Source: Heterobilharzia americana (Eukaryota > Platyhelminthes > Trematoda > Strigeidida > Schistosomatidae). From it: 64,000 bases of DNA. Below, one piece after another: positions 11,096 through 23,600 of the stretch. The position numbers and the translations under genes are program-made. Under the pieces are notes generated by a model that was not told where the DNA came from, ran no database searches, and worked only from the letters and a program-made list of their open reading frames with translations. The stretch lies in assembly GCA_944470555.2 (NCBI GenBank), contig OX104127.1, positions 96,496,708 to 96,560,707 of the forward strand, in the 5' to 3' direction. Within the stretch, counting starts at the first letter, position 1. Every line of letters starts with the position of its first letter.

Positions 11096-14000
11096 GTGCG
11101 TTTCTGTCCCAAATTATGTCGTGTTTTGTATCCACAAGGTGCATAGTTCTTTCAAAAGGTTGGTAGGAGCCTCTACTGTCAGATATCAACTGCGAAAGCA
11201 GTAGAAAAGTTCATATACCTAGGTATTTGTGCAAGTGGTGATGGGATAAGTGAGATTCCCACCGGGTCCATCAAAAGGCTGAGAGGCGTTTGCCTAATCG
11301 GGTGACCCATAAAATTTCAAAAGCACAACACAACGGCGCTGGTTTTTTGTATTTGTAGGAAACCTGGCCTATCCAAGCTAAAGACTATTAAAATTTCTCT
11401 GTGTTCGATCATTTTATGACTCATAAGATTGCTACTATCCTGTGGAAACACTATGTAAGTCATTCTGAAGTTGAGAAATACTTGTTTGAACATCATGGAA
11501 AGTCATCTTATAGTCAGTAACGTCATCTGATGCTATAAGATGTGAAGACCTGAGCCGTTTCACCTGTGTGCGAGGTTCTACATTGATTTTGTCAGTTAGC
11601 AGTATTAATTGGGATGACGGTGCTTACTTTCGATTAAAAATGGAATGATTCACACAGACAGCATCTGAATTAACTGGAAGACGCAAACGATGTAATATTA
11701 TTGATAGTTGGTGTTAACAAATTACATAGCTCTCTGAAAGTGGTAAGTAAAACTGGGTAAAGTTTATGTAGGTTTTACTACCGTCAAATCTAAAAAGATG
11801 CTTCACAACTGATACGCATAGACTCTTAATTAACATAAGGAGAGAAGCAGCTGGATTCTCTGACAACTTCAGTCACTCAGGAAGCTACATCAGCCACACT
11901 GAACAGTCGTCTGAGCAAATTTCAACTTCGAAACAAAGGTAACTAACTATTAACCGACAAGTGATCCATAGCATCAGCAACACTTCCAACTTATGGCTAC
12001 AAAAATGGCATTTAAGGAAGAAAGACGGTTGAAGGTAGCATGTTTCGATCGCATATGTGACAGAATCACAGTGAACAATGTTGATATTAAGTTAAGAGTA
12101 ATACATAAGAAAGATAAGTTAGTCTATGAGATTGTTAACGTTCACTGACCCAGGCGGCTATGTGCTAAGTATACCGACCCACCACCTACCTTAATCTTAT
12201 CCGAAATAGGATTAAGTTAGGAGAAAGCTGTTGGTAGTGAGACCACGAAAGCGCCAAACCATGAAGGTTCAAGCTATGTTGTTGAAGTTCTCGGGATGTT
12301 ATATACTGAGTTACATTGAGAACGAATATCTGGAAGTCAGTGAAACTATTCTTAAATTTTAGCAGTTATCAATTTCGAGAGATCTTGCAGAATATGTTAT
12401 CTTGGTGATAATTTCGTAAATCATCGCCTTTTTTCAAAGTTACATCGATGAAAGCAACTATTCTGTCAATTTCTACATCGTTTCTAGTTATATCTGTGTT
12501 AACTGGTGTCAGATTTCTTGGTCACATCGCACTTATTAGTCATATGCGCACTCGTCCAGGAGGCAATGAGCCACATATATTGCGTGAGAGCTGATGGTAC
12601 TTGCTTGATCACCCAGACCTCTGCCGGTGGAGCAGGGATTGAACCGGTGACGTACTGGTTGGAAGTCGAGTGCCTAGACAGAGCTGCCTTTAGGTTACCT
12701 GTTAACCTGGTGCTAATACTAAGTGCTGAAGAAAATATCCTCAAAGTTATTGTTGAATACGTTAGTCACTTATTACGGTATAGTGTGGTGAAATCCCACT
12801 TCACCCACTTTGATCTTAACGACTGAATTACATTGAGAAATCACACTCAACTGGTGTGGTCTTATGGTTTTTGACGCGCCAGTAATTCATTGTTCAGTAA
12901 TGTTGATCTAAATGAAGAATACTTGAATTTAGCTTAGTTATTTAGTATGATTATGATTATTATGATTATCTGGCACAGGAAAATGTATCATCAGCTTTCT
13001 TTTATTATTTTAGCTACAAGAATTGTATGATCTTTTGTTTGAAAACTATGTAGAAGATGATGATCACCTCTTCAGATTTGATTATTCCAAACCTTTCTTA
13101 CAGTGGTAAGCATCAATCGTAAAATTTGTCTTCCATTCTTATGAGTCTGACGTATGTGTCAAAAGAATACGCACCAATTTTCACCTAATACTTAACTGTA
13201 CGTATTAGTTTTGAACAGTATTAGATTATGTGATCACTTACCCCAAATCGATAAAAATACTAGAAGACATCGGGAACCGAATAGTGTCGGACAACGCTGT
13301 ACTTTAAGACAATGTATCAGTGTAACTTGACCTCAGTACTCTATCAATACTTAATACGGTTTCCAAATCGAAATAAATTCTAAATTTTATCAGTTCATGC
13401 TCAAAATGGACACGTGTCATGAAGATAGTATGTGTCTGGAAAGCATAATTCAGGTTGAGAAGTGCCAAACGGGCTTTCTGTATCTGAGCTGAGATTTCGT
13501 CAGCAACCAGGAGGTTGGGGCTGATGCAACTCCCCAAGTTACTAAGGTAGTTGACACATTCCACTTCCTATCATTAAACTGAGAGTGCTTGAAGTAGACC
13601 ATTCCTGGAACATCATCTTACATTTGGTAGGTGCCAGCGAAACCCGTGCAAACATACTCTGCTCTACGCGTTCAGAAGCCGCTAAATTTTGTTTGCGTTT
13701 TCAGCCAGCAGGACAATATCGTCTGCACACTCCAAGTCCACCAGATGACTCCCAGGGAGTAGGTTCGCGGGAAGTCAGACGCATCTAAATTTATGTCCAT
13801 TAGTACGTCAATGACAAAGCTAAATAGGAACAGTGACAGTGGACATCTCTTTTGGACAGCACTAGTTGTCGTCACTTCCGACGACAACTCTCTACAAGCT
13901 GTGACACCAGTTTTTGGGTTCGAGTAGAGAGCTTCGATTAGCGTTATATACTTTCTCGGTACTTCCTTCACAGTCAAATACTGCTCCAACACTTCGTAGT

Positions 14001-17000
14001 CGACAGAGTCGAATGCCGTCCTCAAGTTAAGAAATATGATATGTCGGCCATTGGCGGGTGAGTATGCCTGTATTCCAGGACCTATCGAAGGATGGAAATA
14101 TTATCGACGCACTTTTCGAGGCCCGGATCCTACCCGGTTTTCTCGAGTTTCCTGTTTTTGAGCTACAGTTAGGCGTCCGATAACTATGGACCGTAGTTTT
14201 CTTGGACACAATATTAGTCAAACTAATTCCCCTATGGTTGTCACAGAAAGATTTTTCGCCCTTATAGACTGAGATGATAAGAGAAGTAGTCCAGTCTGAC
14301 GGTGCTGCTTCTGATTCCCATGCACTACTTAGTACCTCCGTCACTTTAGTTAGCAACTTCTTGCCTCCATCATTGAAAACTTCAGGTGGCAAACTGTCAG
14401 GTCCTGTTGCTTTGCATCGTTTCAGGTTCGATACAGCTTTTGCAACTTCAAGGAGAGTTGGTGAATTGACGTCTACGTCCCGTTCAGATTCAGGCTGAAT
14501 GTTGGACAACTGAAGCGTTGCTGGGGGGGGGGGGTCAGCTAAACTACCCAACGTTCTAGCCTCCTGTCCTGAAAGGTTATCAGCGTCCCATCCTTTTCGA
14601 TGGTGGTTTCACTCACCAAGTTCAACCCCTATCAACAACTTATGATTAGGTAAAAAGTATCTTTTCAGAGTTTTTTGATCGCTTATACTCATCATTTAAA
14701 AACAAGAGATATAAAGAAACTGAAGTCAGTGTTGAAATTCACTCTCTTACATTTGAACCTGATTTCATCGACAAAATATTTGGCAGTGATAATATTTACT
14801 TCGTACAGTTGTATTTTTAATAATAACAATAATAAGTGGTTATAATAATAATCCCTTTATTCCAAGCAGTATATTAGACACAGTATGTAATTCTGAGTGT
14901 GTAGTATTTCAACAAATTCATTCCTAATGCATTATTTTTTAAACAAAATGATTATTACATGTGAATGATGTTAATAATAATAGTATTAAAGTCAATAATG
15001 TGATACAGCCAACTGTTGTTAGAGTAGCATCTGGTCTGGAATGGTGAATGAACAGAAAAAGAAATTTAAATTTGACAGTTTTGGTTCATTCAACCAGTAT
15101 AAGAACTTACGATTCTAGCTAACTATATGAGTAATAGAAATATGATGTATTTTTTTTTTGAATTTCAAAGTCCATTTCCATCTACCATGACTTTTTTCCT
15201 TTATTTTGTTGTCAGCTTGAAAAGCAGCTGGCTGAAAATATTTGAATATGTGCACGAGTACATGATGCCTCTAGAAAGCGTACTGGAAAGATTAAAACAA
15301 ATTGAAAAGGAACAATTTGATGTAATATATATTCGGTAGAAATTTTTAGTAGCACTGGGTTTGAGCATGTATTGTTTTAAACTATTCTGTCTAAAACCTA
15401 GTTAGTTCGGTTTGAACTCTTCCTTATGACACGAATTGGAGAGTAGTAATAGAAGCACTTACAATTCTTTATTTTATCAGAAAGTTATTCATTGGGGGAT
15501 GTGGCTATAAGATGAAGTCCTGTAACTAGTTATATTTGTGTGAAAGAAATATGATGTTTTTCTGTGGGGATTATAATTTTCACTTCCTCATTGATGAAAC
15601 AATTTTACTTGTGTTGAACATCACTAAGAAATGCTCTTTAAGGTAAATGTTACCACTGTTCACCGTCTGCAGCACTTCAGAATTCGATACTTATTCTGTA
15701 GAAAAAAGGTACTCATGTAAAACCTACCTCAATTCGGTGTTCTCATACGTACTGAGATATGGAAAGATTTAACATTGCCCTATGTGTTACTTGTTTGAGG
15801 AAAAAGCTTCCTAACAATTCATTATTCATTGTAACCAGGAGGGATGAATTCGTCATTTGCGTTACCATTGACTCGTGAACGTTCTCTTTTTATTCCTTAT
15901 CCTTCATTTTCCTATGACATAATTACCAACTAAATGAACACTAAACCGATTCTCTTGTTTTCTGTGGTCTCGATTATTTGAAAACTTTTTCTGTTACCTA
16001 TTTACGGCTGAAAATACCAACCAAAAATGTCAGAAGACGGAATACAGAACAGAACAGTAGTCATCTTTGTGGATAAAGATATGTAGGAAAGTACTATACT
16101 ATTTCCAAAAAATCTGACCCGAAAATGCCTGAAAATTAAGTATTTTTAATCGCTCCGTCTTGGGAGTTTTGAACTTCTGGAAAAATGCTGAATCTTGCTC
16201 CTTTAATGGTTTATCCAGAAGATTACCGAACAAAATCCCACAAGCATGCATGAAATTTTGTCCTAATTATAATCAGTTTTAAACGACGATAAACTCATTC
16301 ACTTCCCTTCTGCTTGTCTTGTTCCTATTTGCTCGTGTCGAAGTTAGATATCAGACTAAGATGTCTGGAGATTCATTTCTGGTGTACCTGTCAGATCGTT
16401 GCCTACCAAACTGTATCACTCCCTTCAATCTAATTTGCATCAAAATGATCTATAAAGGATATGTGCACTTTATTAAGTATACTCGCCAGCATTCACGCTC
16501 ATTATCAAACCATATGTTTAATAGCTGCCTGAGAAATTACTTGGTATTTGAAAGCTCTTAACGAGTTATAGATCGCTTTCATACTGTCATACAACAAATT
16601 TTAAAATCAGATTTTAATTGTTTTCCCCTCAACGCTAACTTTCTGGCAGAATATGCACTTGCTTTTCAATTTGAAAGTCAGGAGAAAGTTTTCCAAAAAA
16701 ATTGTTTCATTCTAACACTTTTGTCGCGCTCTGCTGTACACCTCACTGCATTGAAGTAGTTATACACTCCAACTCCAGTCAACAAGAATTCAGTCACAGA
16801 AATTCACTTAAGGCAGCCTTGATTTAGTTCTGAAAAATCCAGTGTTGGTCATATTGTTATAGAGTTATGTAGTGTTCCTCCTCGAAGCAAGTATCTTACG
16901 GCTTAGTTTACTACTTATTATTATATTATTTTTCCCTTGGGTTCCTAGTGGAACATACGGCTTCAGTAGCACGCCTCCATTGCACTCTGTTCTCTGCAGC

Positions 17001-20000
17001 CTTTTGGACCTGGCACCACGTCTGCCCAGAAGCTTTCATTTTTTCCTCACACCATCTCCTCCATGTCACCCTCAGCCCAGAGGCCCAGCTCGTCGTTTCC
17101 CCTTTGGGTTCCACTACAGGGCCTTGCGTGTGATGTCCCCAGTCGACCTTCTCGGTGTATGCCCAATCCATCTCCACTTTCTTCTGCATATTTGTTGGGT
17201 GATAGGTTGTTGGTTGGTTCGTTGCCAGGCCAGAGTTCCTTGTTGCTTATTCTTTCTGACCATCTGATCCTCAGTATCGAGCGAGCGTAGGCGGCAGCTG
17301 TTGATGAATGTCACTAGTTTGTTGGGAATGCTTTTCGCGACGTGCCAAGTTTCTGAACCATATAGGAGCACTGACTTGACATTGGTGTTGAAAACTTGGA
17401 TCTTGTTCTTTATGCTGAGTGCAGTAGATCTCCACACTGATTTCAGATTAGTGAAAGCCTGTCTTGCTTTTCTGATCCTGGTTGCTTTGACGTCCTCATC
17501 TGTGCCTGTGTCGCCTGTAGTTGAAACTATGCTGCCTGTCTAGGTAGGTGTAGGTGAAAGAGACTACTTCCTTTAGGTTTCTCCCGTTAATGGTGATTGG
17601 TGCTTGTTGTTGATGCTGTTGTTCGTTGGGTATCTTCAACACCTCCGTCTTCTTCATGTTTACTTGAAGTCCCGTCTTCGCAGCCTCCTCTGCCAACTAG
17701 TTAGTCTTCGCCTGTATATCTTCGAGTTTGTGTGACATTAGACACAAATCATCGGCGAAATCCAAATCTTTTAGGCTCCTTTCGTCGGTCAAACAGCTCC
17801 TCACAGTTCCTTGCATGATTCAGTCCACTACACTCAGGAAGATTATGGGCGATAGTAGGCAGCCTTGTCTTACTCCTGTCTTCACTCCTACTTCAAAGGC
17901 ATCACCGAGCTTCCTATTGTGAATTACTTGGCATGTGGCGTTTTTATATAGCTGTTGAATGAGGTTGATAAATATTTGCGGCACTCCATAATGTTGAAGC
18001 TACTGCCAAATTACTTGTCGGTCGACTCTGTCGAAGGCGTTTTTGAAGTGGACGACGTTGAGGTTGAGTTGAGTTGACTGGCATTCTATGCTCTGTTCTA
18101 TGATGATGCGTAACGTAGTTTTGCAATTCGATCCGCACATGATTTGTTCTTCCTGTAGCCAGCCAGCCTGTTCCTGTCGTAATTTTGAATCCAGTGCATC
18201 TTTAAGTGTCTCCAGGATGATGCGGCATAATATTTTGCTTTTGGGTGACAGCAGCATGATTCCTCGCCAGTTCTTGCTAAGACCTAGGTCTCCTTTCTTT
18301 GTGAATTCGACAAGGTAGCCCTTCTTCCAATCTGCAGGTACTTTTCCTTCCTTCCTTTCTTCCAGACCTTCTGCAATAGTGGTGTGGGCATGTCCGCTGT
18401 TGTCCAGCGTCTGTATTCAGTGCTTCTGGCGGGATTCCGTCTGGTCCTGCTGCTTTGCCGGCTTCCAGCAGTTTTATGGCATTCAGGACTTCACTTCTGC
18501 TTTTGTCAGAGGGCCTGTGTTCACTGGTAGTCCTGCTGGTGGTATTTATGAACGAGTTGCAGGTGATGGTGGTGGCCGATTCAAGAGTTTGTTGAAGTGG
18601 TCAGCCCATTGTTTTCTTTGTTTCTTCTCTTTTGATAACTAGATTTCCTTCACGATCTTTCATTGGTTTCGTCTGCGTTGAAGTCTTCCCCGAAAGTAAC
18701 CTGGTTATTTGATATAGTGTTGTCAGGTGTCTCCCACCAGCTGGCTATTCTGCTTCACTTGCCAGTGTGTCGTAGAAGTGTTCTTTGTCTTTCCGCACAT
18801 TACCCTTCACTTCTTTGTCCAGTGTTCATAGGTTATATTCAGTTCCTCTTTTCCTTGTTTACCTTTGCACTGCATTGCTTTATCTTCTGATTCACCTTCT
18901 TCCTCTCCTCTATCAGCTTCCATGTGTCCTTCGAGATCTATTCCTTTCTTCTTCCTTCCTAATACGGTTATGCAGGTTTCTTTCCACATCTCTTTCAAAG
19001 ACTTCCAGTGTTCATCCACACAGGTTTCTTCAAGGATGTTGCTCGATATCTCCCATTTTGTCTTGATGGCTGACGTGAAGATGTCCTTTGTAGTTTCGTC
19101 CTTCAGTTCAGTTTCTGTTCTGGGTGTTGGACCTGGACTGTGGTCTACCACCAATCTCCTTGAAGGCTTTCAACTTGATTTTGAAGGTAGGTTCCTTGCA
19201 CTAGACAGTGAGTGGTGTGAACCTACATCTGCTCACCTTCTTCATCTTGTGTCCAGTAGGCTACGTCTTTGCTTTCTTGAGATTGAAATGAAGTCGATCT
19301 GATTTTTAGTGTAGTGTATTCATGTGATGAAATTAAATCCATGTCGCTTTGTGGATATCCTTATGTTTGTACACGCTGCTTCCAACCACCAAATCGTTGA
19401 ATGTGCAGAAGTCTGCGAACAGTTCTCCATTTTCGTTCATTTCAGCGAGTGCTTCTTGACCCATAATTGGTTCTCTTCCTGTGTTGTCCGCTCCCAGTTT
19501 AGGATTCATGTCACCTCACCCCCCTACCCATTAGAATTTTGATGTCGCCAACTGGGGTGAGGGTCCTGTCCAGTACTGATTGCAGTTGTCTGTAGACTTC
19601 CTCCTTCTTCTCCTCATCTGCATTATTTGTAGGTGCATGGCGTAGCATTGTATGATTGTGACTTTCCTTCTTTTTGAGTTGAACCTTGTTGTCATGATCC
19701 TGGAGGAGGAGACTGGTTCCCACTGCATGAGAGCCTTCGATGCTCTTGGGGACATTATGATGGCCACTCCAAAACTCAGTGTTCTCGTGGTTGTCGTCGG
19801 GATGACAATACCGGAGTAGATTATTGACTCTGCAATGAAGAGTTTAGTAAGTCCACTTCCATTCCATTTGCTTTCGCAGATTGCCAGCACTTCCATGCCA
19901 TATCTTCTCATCTCTTTTGCAATCTGGGCTGCCTTGCTGGGTTCAAACATCGTGCGGACATTCCATGTCCCCATGTTTACTTTCGCTTTCATCGAGAGGA

Positions 20001-20587
20001 GATACATCGGCCGACTGGCTTCCCGAAAGCTTTCACCATTTGACATCACTTCGTCTCTCCGATTCGAGCAAGGAATAAGTTTTTTTTATTTATATTTTGT
20101 CTATGCTTTGAAGTTTCTGTAGCGGTTAGATTGGTTTTCTGGAGTAGGGTTGCTAGCCCTATGCCCAACCTTTCTTTACCAGGGCTTAGGACCGTCTAGT
20201 AACTAGTGAACTGGTTAACCAGACGAGTTTGGCTTAGTTTACTAGCATGCACAAAATTACTTCATTTATCCATACTGCTTTCGATTTCTACACACGTGAC
20301 TATGAGTGCATTACCCAGCTAATTAGATATATGGATTAGCATGATTTACGTATTTCACTATGTGGTTTGTGTTTACTGACATTTTTTTGGATAACACTTT
20401 ATGCGAAACTGAGATTGTGCTATTTCAGTTATGCTTACTTTGAAAACAGTAACGATGGTTAAAATGATAAAGTGCCTTCCCTCATCAGGATTTCTAATTG
20501 ATTTTTTTCATATCCATTTTTGGATATGTTTCATTAGGCTACGGATTTAGTTTTATTAGTACGGTCATCAAAACTATTGCCATCACT

Positions 20588-20672
<85 letters not shown>

Positions 20673-23600
20673 CGTACTAGCCTAAAACTCACCCATTGTA
20701 TTGTTTTATTTAAAGGAAAAGTATGGTGAATGTAGTTTAACGGTGATTAAACTAAAAAATTTAATCAGTCTATTTGGTTGTTAACTTTTCGTCTATGCCG
20801 AGTAGAAGATTTCAATATAGGCTGGTAAACTCGTCATGTCGAATGAATTTTCGTGTACACCTCCCTTTCTGTTGTTTTTGTCGATTCATAAGCGACTCCG
20901 GGTGATTAACGCATTGATTTGTTAATTATAAGCCTCGCCTATCGCCCGAACTTCGGTAAGAAGAATATTACTCGAATTCGTTATCCATCAATTCAAAAGG
21001 TTGACTGTTTAAATAAGTAAGCTGCAGCTTTGGCTTCTTCAGTAGTCTCTCATACTCACCAACACTTGCAGATCTGTGGATTAATGAAGGGAAATAATGG
21101 ACTAGTATTGCACCTGGATATTATCTGCCAAATTGACGTTTGTATCCACCAAGTACTACTTGTTATATATTTTGTTTCAGAGTTATCTCTCTTCGTATGA
21201 GTTTCACAATGTATGTCATTATTTGGAAGTCTAATTTTCTGCTTTTTCAGCCAGCGCTAACAAGCCGTCTTGTTTCACTTGTAGTTTTTGTATTATTTTT
21301 ATAACACTAAATAATTTGATTTGTGAAACCTTCCTTTCAAGTTTCTTAGTATGCGCATTTCTTTTTTTCTCAAGGATTCTGAAGTCACCTGGTTGGCATA
21401 AAGATTGGCATGTTGGACTTCGTGTAACTAAAAGTAAAAAGCTGGTTGGATTTATAGCAGCCATTCCATGTCATCTACAGATTTACGATAAGTAAGATAT
21501 GCATACCTATTTCACTAATGCTGTTTTGAAAGTGTTAGGGTAAAAAACATCTTATATTTCCATGGTTATGACTTAAAGTGAATTACTAGTAACTAGGCTG
21601 CAATGAAGTGACTAATGCATATTGAGGATCTTTAAGATGCAATCAAACTTTAAACTATTATCATCACAAACTGACATCATTTGAACAACCACTGAAAACC
21701 AGGGAGTACGTGGTCACTATTTCGTTGGTTTTAAAGCTCAATAATGAGTAATTCCGATAAGTTACACTAAACTGCCACTTATTAGGTTTCTGCTCATGTA
21801 CTGATATTCCACAAAATCTGGAAGTTTCCTGCCTTATTTTTAGACCAGTATGCAGTATTTTCAATCGAATCGATAAGACTAAATGACTTTCCAATGCTTC
21901 GTCGTCTTCAATGGGTCTTACCCATCTTTGTGTATCAAAACTGCCACTGAATTTATCTATACATTTCAATATAATATGATATAAATTGCAACAAGGCAAA
22001 TGTATTTATGGTTTCTTCCACTTCAGAGCATCGTCAGGACAGCATCCATCTGACTTTGATAGACTCCAGAGTATCTAATTAGCTGCCATTGTATAGAACA
22101 AAATAAATATAAATAGTTACCTACAGGTTTTCTCCAAAGTATTTGCATTATTTGTATTAGTCTGTCCTTAGAGTATCTCGACGATTCATCAGTCGGTAGA
22201 TATATTAGTTTCTATGCTTTAAAGCCGAAAATAGTGTTATTTGATATGCAGCCTACATTCATACTTTTAAGAAATACAGCAGTTCGATGTTTCAAATCCA
22301 CTTTCGATTTTGACATTTAAATTTTTGTTTTTGCACTTCAACAGTTAATCAGCTACTCTGTTTTTCATAATTTCTCTCTTAGATCAAAACAACTTGTTGA
22401 AGTTAATTATCTTTGTGTGCATAAGAAGCTACGTTCGAAACGTATGGCTCCTGTGCTGATACGAGAAGTGACGCGTCGTGTTCACTTACGTGGACTTTTC
22501 CAAGCACTGTTCACAAGCGGCACGTTATTGCCGAAACCAATCAGCAAATGCCGGTATGTAACCTAAATTTATGACTTGGTCTGTTAAAGAGTAGTTTCTA
22601 TCACAGAAATGTTTGAGTTAAGGAATTTGTGAAAATAATGAAGCTCTGGGGTTCTATTTTGCTCTTATTTTGAGATCATGGAGCATTATTTACACATGAA
22701 GGTAGAATTAAACCAGAGTTTAGTAGTGAACGGGTAATGGACTGGAATCTGTGGGTTAGTGCTTCTTGGCTTCCACTGTCCAGCTTATCCTCGGTTTCAG
22801 CAACCCTCCATGGGATTTTGAATTATATTTGTTGGTATTCAGAAGTAACTGTGTGTTTCATCTATACATAAGATGGCATTTTTTATCAGTTTTCTTGACT
22901 GAAAGCAAATGGTTACTGAGGGTCAGTGTTAACAGCATTTTTAACATGAGAATGGATGTTTTTTTACTGTTTCTTTTGTAATTTTTTGAAGTACTAACAT
23001 ATGCCTTGCATATAAATCAATTTGTCCTTTGTAATCTAATTAGGGATTAGGCTGACGAATTTCTGTTGGGTATTATGTCGTTTATCCAATAATAAACTTC
23101 ATGATAACTTCAAAGTAATCTTCTACTCAAATTGACCGGTGCTTGGGAACTGCTTATACTAATGGGGAGAGAGTTCTCCTAATCAGGTTCAGTGTTATTC
23201 AGGGAAAATTTCTTGTTCCAACGTAGAAACTGATAATATCCTGTTTAATTAGGTGACTACAGTCTGAAATGCACTTTCTGAGTAACTTACGGGTTTTTGA
23301 ATTAGTTTGTATAGCGTTTACTTCTTAGTAATACTTTTCTAAACTCGTTTAGTTACCATGAATTAGTTAAAATTTCTTTTTCATTTCTCTTTTCAGATAC
23401 TGGCATCGTCCTCTTAATCCACGTAAACTTCTAGAGTGTGGATTTTCTCATCTCACACACAACATGACTTTGCAACGAACTATTAAGTTATACAGGTTAC
23501 CTGAAGCTCCTGTTGTTAAGGGTTTTCGGCAGATGACAAAAAAGGATGTATCTAAAGCATGGCCTTTATTATCTCAGGTGAGACTGAAGCCCTTATTAAA

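Noticed and set aside
16872..17267. 131-codon plus-strand frame with hydrophobic start
   Set aside because: Antisense to the C-terminal domain of the SR2-like element.
18865..19302. 145-codon plus-strand open frame, one of the longest in the window
   Set aside because: It lies antisense to the EN-RT linker of the SR2-like element and shows no family features; a shadow frame.
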